NCBI GenBank assembly: GCA_030077755.1 | Contig: JAQJZZ010000015.1 | Coordinates: forward strand, 1,116,001 to 1,180,000 | Origin: Filosporella fistucella | Lineage: Eukaryota; Ascomycota; Leotiomycetes; Helotiales | DNA: 64,000 nt | Direction: 5' to 3' | In this document: positions 24,081 through 38,700 of the stretch, piece by piece | Position numbering within the stretch: the first letter of the stretch is position 1 | Layout: each line of letters starts with the position of its first letter | Notes under the pieces: generated by a model | What the model was told of the DNA's origin: nothing | Databases searched by the model: none | What the model saw: the letters and a program-made list of their open reading frames with translations, nothing else | Position numbers and translations under genes: made by a program

Positions 24081-25743
24081 GTTCTAATATCATGATGCAT
24101 AATGCTCGATTCCTTTTCTGGTTCTTTGGAAATATTCCCACCGTCATTGGCGCCGGCGTTGCTATGGAGTTAAACACAGGAGTTTGGGGAGTGGCTGTCT
24201 CACAAGACTTTGGGTGGAACTGCATATTCAACGGTTATTGATACGCCACACTGTCGCACAGGACACACTTCTGTGCTCACAATCGACTAGCGAGTCTGGG
24301 GGGAGTTACTTGATCACGTTCATAGTTGCTTATATGAATTTACGGGGGTCCTTGTTTGGACAGGAGGAGTGATCCGGAAAAGCTCCCATATTGCTTTTGA
24401 GGGGATTGTATTTGGATGCCATGAATCACGATAGCCGGCATTATCTTTGGGCGCAGATGCTGTAAAGTAAATACCTAACAACAATTGGAGTGTGAATGAA
24501 TGTGACATATTGACATCATGTGTGGCTTGAGCCGAGCGACATGCATATCTTTCGAAGTCTGTTCAAATCAAGGTGCATGAGATGACTGCAGGTGACAAGA
24601 CGTGCTGCCAATCCAGATGACATTACTCGGGGGTTTAATCTACGAGAGGTGAGGGAAGAGGCAGTTTGACTCGACAGTTCATCATGCATCTGTCGAGGTG
24701 AAGGTGTAGGCCCAGCGATGAGTGGATAAGATAACTGTGACATGGGGTCTTAATAACGACATGTTAAAGCCTGCTTACTCTCCAAGTATTCCTTGATAGT
24801 GCGTTGGGAGCAATGAACGGTGTAAACGGTGTAACGATCAAACCCAGCCTGTTTTTGAGTTAGCGCTGCAACGCTGGTGAGAGGTGTTTAAATATACCAA
24901 GATAAAGATTGTGGTACCTGTCTAAAGTATTTTTTTCACGAATTAATACCCAATCATAGTACATTATGTGGGTAGAAAAATTATGATTAGTACCTTTTCC
25001 ATGGGGGTTGTGTTTTTCCCCGTGCATGGTGCATGTTCTTATCACGAATTTGCCATCAACATGCCACTTTTATCTTGTTTCCTTTCTCATACTTTGGGTG
25101 GGTGAAGAGTTGGGGCCCTACTACGGTTACGGGACACAATCGAGACAGTGCAGGCGAGCTCTGCGGCTGGAATGGTGAGAACCCCACCAAAAAATATGTC
25201 GGCGTGCAGCAGACGAGGCAGTATCCTGGAGCTATCGATTAGTGGAAGTCATACGAGGGCAGTGGAGGTGGAGTAGGTCAAGTAGGTAGGGAAGGCAACT
25301 GGGGGACTGGAGACTGGAGACTGGAGACTAGAGACTAGAGACTGGAGACTACAAGCACAATCGGCTTGTGAAGGAAAGAGCTTGCTCAGAGAGCTCCCCC
25401 TCCCACCTACATTAAGGTAAAGTAAAACTTATCTGAGCTGTTTACTTCTTCCAACTTCATCATCATCATCATTAACCTCAACCCGACTGACCGACCTCGT
25501 TGAATCAGATCCAAAACATTTTACTATTATCAATCAATATCCTTCGTCCACGGTCAATTAATTACTCTACTTTACACTTTGCACGACCCACCCTCAATTG
25601 ACTTCCCACCATCGTTGGCCTGGACTTCCAATAAACCTTGAACAACCCCGCACCAAGCAACCAAGCCAACATCATCCCGCATCGCGTCTCTCAACTGAAC
25701 TGCTATAGTTAGCTTGGAGCTTACCTCCTCCTACTTCTTTCGC
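24081..25743. other. Intergenic, about 1.7 kb: G-alpha 3' side and glycogen phosphorylase promoter
   Basis: No coding frame supported. A GGAGACT heptamer array lies at about 25305-25352. From about 25440 to 25740 the plus strand is C/T/A-rich with CATCATCATCATC runs, a likely leader of the downstream gene. Confidence 0.5.
25305..25352 (+). repeat. GGAGACT heptamer tandem repeat
   Basis: Seven tandem 7-bp units (GGAGACT, with AGAGACT variants) about 400 bp upstream of the glycogen phosphorylase start. Two neighbouring units share the same G-to-A change, suggesting local unit duplication. Confidence 0.85.
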
Positions 25744-28700
25744 ATGTCTCTGTGGACAGGAAATCCTTTCCCATCATCCTCCTCTTCTTCCACAAACCCA
25801 TCATCAGAACAGAAAATGTCTTCCGCAGCTCCCAGAGAACGTCGTCCGTCGACAGGTGCACCTATCTCTGAGCTTCAGGGTCCGGTTGGCCCCGGCTTCT
25901 CCAGACCAAAGCACAAGCGTACCTTTACCGGATTCGGCGCTGGCGAGATCAAAAATGTTGAGGGTAAGTTGATTCAGAATTGCGTCTTTTGTACTTCAGA
26001 AAACGGAACGAGTTATGAAGCTTGGTTGCTGATATTTCGATACAGCATCTATTCCTGAGCCGCAACGGGAAGCTTGGAAGAAGTACTCTGCACACGGATT
26101 CAAGACCCAAGCCGATTTCGAGAAAGAAGTCGTTCGCCATGTCGAAACTACACTTGCTCGTAGCATGTTCAACTGCGATGAGACGGCTGCATATGCTGCT
26201 GCCAGTCTGGCATTCAGAGATCGTTTGATCACCGAGTGGAATCGCACACAGCAAAGACAAACATTTGCTGATAGCAAGAGAGTTTACTACTTGAGCTTGG
26301 AGTTTTTGATGGGCAGAGCTCTTGACAATGCCATGTTAAATGTTGGGCTTAAGAATGTTGCCAAAGGTATGATCGACTTCGGGAGCCTAATTTGTAAAAA
26401 CACTTACTGATTGCGACTTTTTAGAGGGTCTTGCCGACCTTGGCTTCAGAATCGAAGATATCATTGACCAAGAACATGATGCTGCTCTTGGTAATGGAGG
26501 TCTCGGTCGTCTTGCAGCTTGCTTCCTGGACTCACTTGCCTCGCTCAATTATCCAGCTTGGGGCTATGGTCTCAGATACCGTTACGGTATTTTCAAGCAA
26601 GAAATTGTGGACGGTTACCAAGTCGAGGTTCCTGATTACTGGCTCGATTTTAATCCTTGGGAGTTTCCCAGACATGATATCGTTGTGGATGTAAGTACCG
26701 TTGTCGCATGCTATAGAAAGCCCTAATGCCAATTAGATTCAATTTTACGGTCATGTCAGAAAATACCAAGATGTTCAAGGGAAGCAGATGGTTTCCTGGG
26801 ATGGCGGAGAGATCGTAAAAGCTGTCGCATACGATGTACCAATTCCTGGATTTGATACACCTGCTACCAACAATCTACGATTGTGGTCTAGTAAAGCAGC
26901 TTCTGGAGAATTCGATTTCCAGAAATTCAACAGCGGCGATTATGAGAGCTCCGTTGCTGATCAACAGCGTGCGGAGACCATCTCTGCCGTCCTCTACCCC
27001 AACGATAATCTCGATCGTGGAAAGGAGCTTCGTTTGAAACAACAATACTTTTGGGTGGCTGCCTCTCTCTATGACATTGTTCGCAGATTCAAGAAGTCCA
27101 AGCGTGCTTGGAGCGAGTTTCCTGAACAGGTTGCCATTCAATTGAATGACACACATCCAACTCTAGCTGTCGTTGAGCTTCAACGCATTCTCCTCGATTT
27201 GGAAGGCCTTGAGTGGGATGAGGCCTGGACTATTGTCTCAAAGACTGTAAGTTTCTAACTTTTGTTTCCATATACTACTAACATATCTCATAGTTCGGTT
27301 ACACCAATCATACCGTCCTTCCCGAGGCTTTAGAGAAATGGTCTGTTCCTCTTTTCCAAAATCTCCTCCCAAGACATCTTCAAATTATCTACGAAATCAA
27401 CCTCTACTTCTTGCAAAGTGTCGAACGCAAATTCCCTAAGGACCGAGAATTACTTGGCAGAGTGTCGATAATCGAGGAATCACAACCGAAGATGGTTCGA
27501 ATGGCATACTTGGCAATTGTTGGTTCTCACAAGGTGAACGGTGTTGCTGAGCTTCACTCCGATTTGATCAAGACAACTATATTCAAGGATTTCGTCAAGA
27601 TCTTCGGACCTGACAAGTTCACAAATGTCACCAATGGTATTACTCCAAGACGTTGGTTGCACCAAGCAAATCCAAGACTTTCTGAATTGATTTCCAGCAA
27701 GCTTGGAGGACTTGGTTTCTTGAAGGATCTCAATCTTCTCAATGATCTTGAGAAATATGTGGATGACAAGGAATTCAAGAAGGAGTGGGCGGAGATCAAA
27801 TATGCCAACAAAGTCCGACTTGCCAAGCATATCAAAGCTACCACTGGCGTTACTGTCAATCCTGCTGCCTTGTTCGATATTCAAGTCAAGCGTATACACG
27901 AGTATAAGCGTCAACAGATGAACATTTTTGGCGTTATCCACAGATATTTGACCATTAAGTCAATGACTCCAGAGGAGCGAAAGAAACTTGCTCCAAGAGT
28001 TTCTATCTTTGGTGGAAAAGCTGCTCCTGGATACTGGATGGCTAAGACAATCATCCATCTCATCAACAATGTTGGTGCTGTCGTTAATAAGGATCCTGAT
28101 GTCGGTGATCTCTTGAAGGTCATTTTCTTGGAAGATTACAATGTCTCCAAGGCTGAAATCATCATCCCAGCCAGCGATATCAGTGAGCATATCTCAACTG
28201 CTGGAACTGAAGCAAGTGGTACTTCAAACATGAAGTTCGTTCTTAACGGTGGTTTGATCATCGGTACCTGTGATGGTGCAAATGTAAGTGAGGTCCACCC
28301 GATTAATATTCCAGCACTAACTTTTCCAGATCGAAATCACACGTGAGATTGGAGAGAACAATATCTTCTTGTTCGGAAACTTGGCTGAAGACGTTGAGGA
28401 TCTTCGACATGCTCACACTTATGGTACCCATACTCTTGATCCAGATCTCAGTAAAGTATTCGATGAGATCAAGAAAGGAACATTCGGCGACCAAGGTGCT
28501 TTCAGCGCTCTTGTTGGAGCTATCGAGGATCATGGAGATTATTACCTCGTTTCTGATGATTTCCACAGCTACAATCAGACTCAAACTTTGGTTGATGAGG
28601 CTTACAAGAATCAAGATGAGTGGGTTAGCAAGTGCATTACCAGTGTTGCTAGAATGGGATTCTTCAGCAGTGATAGATGCATCAATGAGTATGCTGAGAG

Positions 28701-28770
28701 CATTTGGAATGTGGAGGCATTGACTCCGGAAAAGGGAGGAACATCAGGCTTGCAAAAGGGAGAGTTGTGA
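25744..28770 (+). CDS. GPH1: Glycogen phosphorylase
   Basis: Releases glucose-1-phosphate from glycogen in the cytosol using pyridoxal phosphate (GT35). About 880 residues in six exons, with introns near 25962-26045, 26369-26424, 26692-26736, 27247-27293 and 28285-28329. Seen: [91 protein letters not shown], and [10 protein letters not shown], whose lysine carries the cofactor. The N-terminal RPSTGAP segment lies where the yeast enzyme has its regulatory phosphorylation site. The first in-frame ATG is at 25744, but the one at 25816 ([12 protein letters not shown]) has a better context (A at -3) and the residues before it are serine-rich filler, so 25816 may be the true start. Confidence 0.95.
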
Positions 28771-29774
28771 GCGACTGGGATTGAATGGTAGTATAGCCTA
28801 GATTGCAGGTGACGGTTTTATAGGTAGATGGTTATGATGGATAATGAGCATACGGGACTTTGATCCATTACTTCTAGGGGTGCCTGCGAATGTGATTGAA
28901 ACTGTGCAATTTCGAGGTGAGATTTCCATACTTTAATTTCACAGAGTAAGCATCTCTAGCATCAATCATACCTCTTAAAACGAACTTGACGGGTACCCGA
29001 CTAGTATCCACACACCTCACAATACACCGTCTCAAATGGCTCTCGAAGTGTCAGTCGCATAACGCTCACAATTCTCCTCGATACATATAGGTACCCAGCA
29101 ATTCCTTCTCCTCCTAACCATGAAGTCAATCGTCGACCACACAAGCACCATCACCTTAATCCCCTTCTTTTCCTCACTATACTCTGGCTCGAGCCATTTT
29201 ATAAATCACCCATGATACTTTAACTCCACAGCGCATTCGCGGACATCATCTATTCTGCTTAGAAGTCTCGTATCCCCCCACCTCACGACTCACAGCTCAG
29301 ATCAAGTCAGAAACACTGACACAAACACTAACACACGGAAATTAAGTAGAAATCCAATCATCATCATTATTACTCCAATCTCAACCTCTCTCAACTCCGT
29401 CATTCCCCGAGCTCGGAGATCCAGCCAGCCAGCCAGGCGTACAGACTATATATCCTTTCCGTTCACTGGTCAAGCAGACATATTTCCCGTATTAGAGTAA
29501 CGTAGGTAAGTAAGACGCCAAACACCAATCCAATGCATGATGCATCGCTTAAATTCAAGTCTGCTTTCTTGGTTTCTTTCTTTTCTCTGTTATTATTTCC
29601 AATCCCCGTTCCATGGATATACCACTCCCCTTGATGGTATCATTTCCAACCCCCCCACCCCAAGACCCTAACTCCATTTCCAGCTCGCCTTATCAGTTCT
29701 CTTTAAAAGAAGGTGGAAGGGTAGATAGCGGGATTTAATTCTCGCTTCTTGCCGTCAGAAAAGAACTTTTGCAA
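28771..29774. other. Intergenic between convergent genes, 1.0 kb
   Basis: Lies between two convergent 3' ends. No coding frame. C/T/A-rich sequence without a clear repeat. Confidence 0.5.
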
Positions 29775-32529
29775 TCAAGGAGATATCGGAGTCTTGGTAG
29801 CTGCTTCCACAGCCTCGGCCACAGCATTCGTTCTGCGTTCTGCTTCTGCGTCTCCTTTCTTCGCATCTATTTCCTTCCATTCACTCGCCTCAGCTGAGAC
29901 CTGTTTTGCGGCTTCCTCAGGAACGGCTTTTGGTTTCTCTACTTCTGCCACTTTCTCTTTTTCTGGTTCCTTCTGCGCTATCGGTGTCTCCTTCACAGGT
30001 TCATCATCCATCACCTCCTTAAAGCGTGATGGATGGGGTGGAGGATGGGCTTTATCCAGATCCTTGATTACTAGTGGTGGAGCATGGTAACCATCAGCAT
30101 CGAAGAGATTCTCTTTGTAACTGCCTGAAGTATCTGGTCTAGGCTTATGACTTGGAGCATGGCTGTCATTCGAGGGCCGGGAGAGGTGAATGATATTTTC
30201 TTTCTCCTTGCGTGGAGGAGCGGATGGTTGAGAGGAGGAAGAGGCAGATCGGCCCCATCCCGTTTTACGCTTTTCGCCCATCCAGGTACCCCAGCTACCA
30301 ATATAGGCGCCGGCTTTACTGCCTACGCTCTGAACAGTGTGTTTCGCACCGTTCAAATCAGGGGTGGTGAAAGATGGGCTGGGAAGTCCATTTTTCTCTG
30401 CTTCGCGTTTGGCCTCTTCGTGTTTCCTTCTTTGGCTTTCGCGGAGGGCTTCCATATCAGCGTAGAGTTTATTGAATACCGTACTTGCTTTCTCTTTTCC
30501 AGCTTGGAGGTTCCTGCCTAATACCTCTTTGCCAACCGCAAACCGTTCGTCGAGGTGGAATTCCTTGACTTGTTCCATCATTCGTCTTTGAACGTCTTCG
30601 ATGGTTAGACCTCCTGCACAAGGATGTTTAGGTTCTACAATATCGAAGAGATGGCTGTCGGTATAGCGATCCCAGATTCTGTAGTTCTCTGATCGACTCC
30701 ACGCCTCTATCCATTCTATCCCGAAATCGTGAGAGGGGTCGCCTTCAACCTGTGGAAGCATGACTCTTGGGTTATTGGCGTGGTGTGTCATGTAATTGTG
30801 GCATTTCACTGATGAAATGAGTGAGAGGAGATATTCTTCGAACTGTAACCGAATGAATTCCTCTGATCCAACATATCCCATTGTCTTTGGCCGTGAAGGA
30901 TTCGCATCATCCCAGGTATCATTAACAGATTGAGTGATGAAGTCAATCCACCTTCGATCTGCAACAGTGAGTGTAAGTGCAGCTCTCAGAGAACTAGATG
31001 TGATATTAATAGTAGTGTTGTCCAAATTGATGAGAATGTCGCTGTATCGATCTTTCTGCTGTAATAATAAGGAATTCGTCGAGCCCACAATGTAGGACTT
31101 GGTTCCATAATCCGCTAGGATATCAAGCTGCTGTAAGGGTGTGTAAGGACCAAATAAACTCCCCTTCAGAAATTAGCCAGCCATTTTCACACAATATAGG
31201 TAGAATCACCTTTCCAAAAATTTGCAATGGCAGCCCCATGTAATTTAACAAAGAACTCCTGTCGCTGGTCTTCAAACTCGTAGGTTTAGACATACTCCGC
31301 TCGTAACTATCCAGCTCCGGATCCGCACAATCTTGAAGATTCCGTATTAGGCCTGGGATGAGGGATATGAGTGAGAACTGCATCATGCACAACCTCTCAC
31401 ATCTCGAGCCAAAAAATAGCATCTACTTATGTTAGTCTCTCATAAAATCCCCACCACAACAGGTACAAAATAACTGGAAAGGGCCAAACAAACCTTAGGC
31501 TGTAACAAACAGCACTTGAAGAGCACCAAAGTCTGACTCTTGAACTCCCTCACCAACTCCCTCAGACTCATTCCCAAATACTCCTCTCTATCCTCCTCTT
31601 TATCGTCACCCCTCTCCTTCTCCTCCTGCAAGCTCTCCTGAAACCTCTTCAGTATCTCTGTGTCCGTAAACTCCCTTTGTGCAAACCAAGCTGATGTCAC
31701 CACACCCAATCTCTCTCTTAACATTCCGAAGAATTGAGGAGAGTCTGCTATAACCACAACAGCTTTTTGTACCGTAGAGCGTGTTACGTCCGGGGGACGA
31801 TTGAGGAGCTGAGAGGCGTCCATTTGTCGTGTGCAGGAGATTCCGAAGAGGGAGGTGGAGGGGAGGGAGCCGTGGGCGGGGCGGAGGAGGGTGAAGTAGG
31901 AGAAATCTTCGGTGCTTCTGTATTTGAGTTTGTATCAGCATTTGTGATCTCTAATTCTCTGCTAATAAAGGGGACAGAACTTACGCATGTGCACCATCAC
32001 TCAGTGCCATGAATGGGAGGAGAGGCCACTCATTATCAATAGCTGGATCTGTTCCTTCTTCTGCACCAAACCAATTTTCTACTTCTGGGCCTCTGTATAT
32101 GGTTAGTTCTGTTATTCTTCTCCATTTGCTGCTTCCGCCATCTGCCAACCCCTCTGCCCTCTTTTTTCCTACCAATCTTATGGCCTCACCCCTCTCTCAG
32201 CCCATCTCCTTTCTCTCACCTCTCCTTCCCAAACGCAAGATCCTTATTTCAAATCTGTAAACTCACCTAGCATGATGAAAACCCACCACCGTAACCAACG
32301 GCACGAATCCCTTCCCTTTTCCCTTCTCCAATCCATTCGTCGTCCCACCATTCACACCACCTCCAATTCCATTCCCGCCCTTACTACCACTCTCAGTCGT
32401 AGAAACATGTATATCCTCTTTCCCAACTATAGGCGTATCACCTAAATCCACATTCTCCATTCCTAATCCAATGCCCCTCACCTCTTCTCCCTTCTTCTCC
32501 ACGCCAGCAGCAGATGATGCGTCTTCCAT
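29775..32529 (-). CDS. AVL9: AVL9-family protein (late secretory pathway, DENN-like)
   Basis: Fungal AVL9, a DENN-related protein needed for late Golgi-to-surface export. About 800 residues in at least five exons. Seen in order: VTVVGFHHARGPEVENWFG with the first intron inside the ARG codon region; EWPLLPFMALSDGAHA; DFSYFTLLRP; LFGISCTRQMDASQLL; TRSTVQKAVVVIADSPQFFG; QTLVLFKCCLLQPK; MLFFGSRCERLCMMQFSLIS; SLKTSDRSSLLNYMGLPL; SLFGPYTPLQQLDIL; YIVGSTNSLLLQQKDRYSDI. The C-terminal 250 residues are charged, Lys/Glu/Ala/Pro-rich and probably disordered. The start at 32529 begins a Gly/Glu-rich lead of about 75 residues before the conserved core. Fungal AVL9 cores are strongly conserved, so identification is secure; the tail is not. 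Confidence 0.9.
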
Positions 32530-34254
32530 TCTCTCTCCCTTTTATTCTAGCAAAATGAAATCTAGCAGACAAGCTAGATATTGCAAATTCCAGATGATCT
32601 AGCACATTATGCCTCAATTCTCTCTTCGGGATCTTTGTTTCGATTCGATTCGTGCGCTCCTGTCTTCGTGTCCCTCACTTTCAGAGACTCTTAATTCGCA
32701 GCTGGGGTTTCGCAGAGTAGAAGAAAACGTAGTTTCGTGGAGTATGTTGAGTCGAATGACTAGGCAGAGGGAGGAATCCGAATCACACGTCGAAGTCGAC
32801 CACAAAGTACGTTCCCGTTCGAGGATTGCCCTGCGGATTGCGGATTGTAATCGATAACCCGTCCAAAAAAAGCAGTACCGTAACCGTGCAAAGACACCAC
32901 CGACCAACCACGCACCTCGGCCAAGCCTCGCTCGTCTATACCTGTGAATAATACGTAAGAATAAAAAGGGGCTCAACGTTCGATCTCGTGCAGGTATAAT
33001 ATCAAGAGATTAATAATTCCAATTGCAATTCCTATATGTTTCGTTCCAGCTAATTATATCCCTCCTCTGAAATAAATTGTTCACCTCTATAACCATCAGA
33101 CCAATTCAACAATCACAGGTGAGCTAAGGAAGCTATGCAATGCAAAGCCAGCGAATTGCGCAGAAGGAGGACCAATTAGACTTTAGCCTGTCTGCCTCCC
33201 TCCCTGTCTGGGGATCTGGAGGTCAGGCATGGGATGGCTGACACGTGATGGGTTAAGAATTCCAAGGTTCTATGAATTATGCGTTGTGACTTTCATTTTT
33301 GGTTTGCTGGTGGTAAAGTTTGCTGTGGTGATGATAGGTATAGTTGAGATATACTTTATAAGATCTTGAGATATTAAAGATGGGAGATTGGCTGTAAATC
33401 TGTGTAAATAGGCAGATCGATACTGAAGGGTGAATCATAAAGACATTAGGTGCAAGTACAAACCTGGAATTATCTTTACCTTCAGACAAAGTCTCGAGAA
33501 GTTAAAGATTGAAGCTATAACACAATTACAAGCGATACCCCATCAAACAACCTTTGCAGTATCGATATATGATAACTATCATGTTCACTATACCCATCTC
33601 TATCTATTTAATAATCTTGTAACAATAGCATTAATAAATCTCCTCGACTTCACCGCCAAATCTCCTCCCGTTCAGTGACATGCATTCATACTTTCCGATA
33701 GGATAACACATTATTCCTGTCATCCAATGAATATTCTGTTACCCCATTCAGAGCTGAGAGAATCCGATTGAGCCAGAATATAACATTGCAGACCGCCGGT
33801 TATTCACGGACGAGGCAAGTCGAACATGCCACAATGTTCTGATTTCAGCTATTCCGACTCAATTGTGCTCTGTGTATTGAAACCACTGGCTTACCACTGG
33901 CTTAACTCTATTCAAAGCTCAATCTCTGCTCGTCACATTCTCACTTGAAAGCTCACGCTCTTATATTTGCATATTCACCCTCATTAAAACTGCAAATAGT
34001 TCATACGTTTCATTTCTAGGTATTCCACCACCCTCACCGACCTGCCTGCCCAAAAATCTGGATACAGGAAGGAAAGGTCATGCAATCGTGTATTACGCCA
34101 TAACGAAAAAATCGATAAAAGAGAACACTTCCATTCCAGTCTCCTGATCCCATACCATTCAGAAGAAGAGCCATGTTTGACCCCGATATCAACCATACCC
34201 ATGCATGTCGAAGAATTCCTCCCCTAAGCCAGCTCAAGCTTTTCCAAAATTTAT
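32530..34254. other. Intergenic, 1.7 kb: AVL9 promoter and HOG1-type 3' side
   Basis: No coding frame supported. The 32530-33250 part should carry the AVL9 promoter; the rest is A/T-rich 3' flank of the kinase gene. Confidence 0.5.
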
Positions 34255-35787
<1,533 letters not shown>

Positions 35788-38700
35788 GGTGAAGCAGGAA
35801 AGATGCAACGAAAACGATAGAAAATTGACGTTGTTTGTGGGATCAGGGTGTTGAATTGTTCGAGATGGAGGGGATTTCGAGGGCGAAGATGAGGTGATGG
35901 GATTTTGGGATTCCGGGTTTCGTTGGTCGTCGATTCCTCGTTAGAGATTGTTCCTAGCCGTGTAGTAATCGCCTAGCAGGCAAAAGCAGCCAAAGCAGCG
36001 AGAGGTTGACTTTGGCACTGGACAACCGTACTGGACTGTAGCAGCGCCAACTTTTGGTGGTCGAGGTCGGAGTGGGACTGGAGGAGTGGAATGGAAGGCC
36101 GAAAATGAGGAGAGTAGAAAAATCTAGTTAATAGCGGAAAAGAGCTGGAAGTCTGCTCGAGGCTGCAGCAGCAGAATGCGAGGACTTTATCGAAGCCAAG
36201 TTTGAATTCCTAGAGCAGTTTAGGAGTAGTCGCGGTGGTGCAAGTGGGAGTGGGAGTGGGAAGCAAAACAAAGTAGTGGGCAGGAGGGGAGGGTAGAGGA
36301 TAAAGTAAACGTACTAAAATAAGACGAGTCGAGTCGAGTACAATAGGGTCTAATGTTTGCAGTGGCGGCGCCTGCAGGTGAGGTGAGGACGACTTTCTTG
36401 AATAATGTCCTGGTTCTGGTTCTGGCTTTGGCTCTAGATCTAGCTCGCGTAGTAGACAATGGCAACAATCGAGTCTTGGGTCTTGGTGTTGGGGCCGAAA
36501 ATTGGAGTCGAAGTGGGAGTGAGTGGGAGGAGTAGTATGAACGCAGTTGTGGGTCGAGAAAGGCAGAGGCAGTGGGGAGAAGTTCGATCTGAATATTGCA
36601 GGTATATCGTAACCTCAATGTCAACAAAACCGCTGGGCAAAATGAAGGTTCAGATAATTGCCAGGGCAAAGAACACGGTAAATTATCCCAAGACGCGATA
36701 ACGACGACTTTAGAATTTCAGAACGCAGATCACTTTCACGGGGAGCCGGGCAAGGCAGTGGTTTATGTAGTTTGTTCTTCCTTTGTGTCGCCAGCAACGC
36801 GGACAGAGCAGAGCAGAGCAGAGCTGGAGGAAGGTATCGCTGTTTTTGAGCTGGGCTGGCTGGGTGGTGGACATGGCTGGCCGCTGGTCAATGATCATGG
36901 AAGTGAAATCCCTGCTTGCCGCTTGTTCTTTCCTGCTGGACAAGACCAGTCCAACATCGAAGCAGCAGGTACCGAACTGTACTGAATTGAGCTGGTCCAT
37001 CTAGATTACCTTACAAGAACACCCTTCACAGCGGAGGGGTACATTTCGCTCGGTTGAATGCAAAGTGCAATACCCCTAATCCGGTCTATTTTACCCCTCC
37101 AACCACCCCTCCCCCTCTTCGGAGTAGACAGTCTCAATCTAACAGTCTCGCAGTAATGAGCAGGGCAGCTCCGTATAGATGCCATAGAAATGATGGCAGG
37201 GTCAGGGCCTCAAGGCTCAAATGTCTCAAGCCCGGCCCCGGGATTACAGTGGATAGGATTTTGGTACAAGGACATGTACAAGTACATTGTTTGGAGTGGA
37301 CAGTCGAGACTGTGTTCCACCAAGTCTTGCCGCTCAGGGCGGCGGTGACAGCGATACATGGGGATTAAGCCCACCTACGTCATTACCGTCATTCGCACCC
37401 TCGAAGCATGAAAAATGCTGAAAATGGCTGCCACTTGCAGGATTCGGATGCTGTACCCACGGAGAGCAATCATTATTGCTGGAATCCACGGCTACGTACT
37501 GATCTTGTTCTGCGTACCTTGTTTGTTTATTTATGAATTTTATTCATTTATTTATGGAACAATTCATATATTACTACTATCTACTTACACACAGCACATC
37601 GTCACCTCAATAGAGACAATATCGAATAACAACCACTTTCCTGACAATCCTATGATACTATGATAGAAAGGCGCAAATACCACCAACATAGCTATTCCAC
37701 CAGGTACCAATCAACATCAGCAAAAGCAGCCACCCGACGTATTCATCTGCGAACAGGCTATCAAGCTCAAGATGTCAAGCAATTGTGGCGGCATTCTCAA
37801 GACAGATGAGGAACTATATCCAATTCAGAACCAGCATTGACTCGATACTTTCAGATACAGATATCAAGATCCATCCCACTATGAAAAGAAACCCGAAACA
37901 AGCTCTGCAATCGGCGGACCCCGATTCCAAAAATGCACCATGTCATCAATAAAAGTGCCGCCGAAACCAAAAAGCCAGAAAAGCCAAAAGTCAAAGCTCT
38001 CCGCAATTATCCAAGCTTCCGGGTCGGCATAGAATAGATATCATCGGTCTTCATATGATAAGACCTTACTCATGGATGAGCAAGAGAGGATTGGTACGGA
38101 GGGTTGTCCGGCCTGGCCATCCACCTCTTTTCCCTCTCGGAAATAAATCCGGGAATCCACCACCAAGCATCCCCCTTCAAGCTATGATTGTACGTCAGCC
38201 CACTAATCGCAAGGTTGAACTATTGAAGAAGGCAAAAGCCACAATCGTACCTGCCTTCAACTTGTCGACTTAACAAATAAGCACAGAATAAACTTTACCA
38301 TTCTTCACCCCTTTCTACATCTTCATACTTCGTACTCACATACATTCAACGCCACTCTTCGCGCCGCCTTCTTTTTGTCTTCCAATACAGTCTTACGAGC
38401 TCAGCTCATCGTCTCCTCATCACCGCATGGATTTACCAAACTGCCACCAGCAAAACAGCCCATTGGCACTGCTGTTCGTAAAGAAACCGATGGGCAACCA
38501 CTGTGTAACAGGGCAACGCGATCGGTGGCTGAACCCGCGACAGCTTCCTCCAGAAAACATCTGAAAATGGTAGGTAAGATCTTACGATGCGGGGTTTCCC
38601 ACGTGGAATCTAGCATCTTTTCTTACGAGGAGTACCCGATGTTTGTGAAGAGAGAGGATAGTAAGCAGTATCTCTCGACAGTCAAAAGTAAATCACAATA

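Noticed and set aside
36220..36669. 149-codon minus-strand frame upstream of the HOG1-type gene
   Set aside because: Composition follows the simple repeats on the other strand (Ser/Arg/Leu/Thr-rich), with no domain or splice support.
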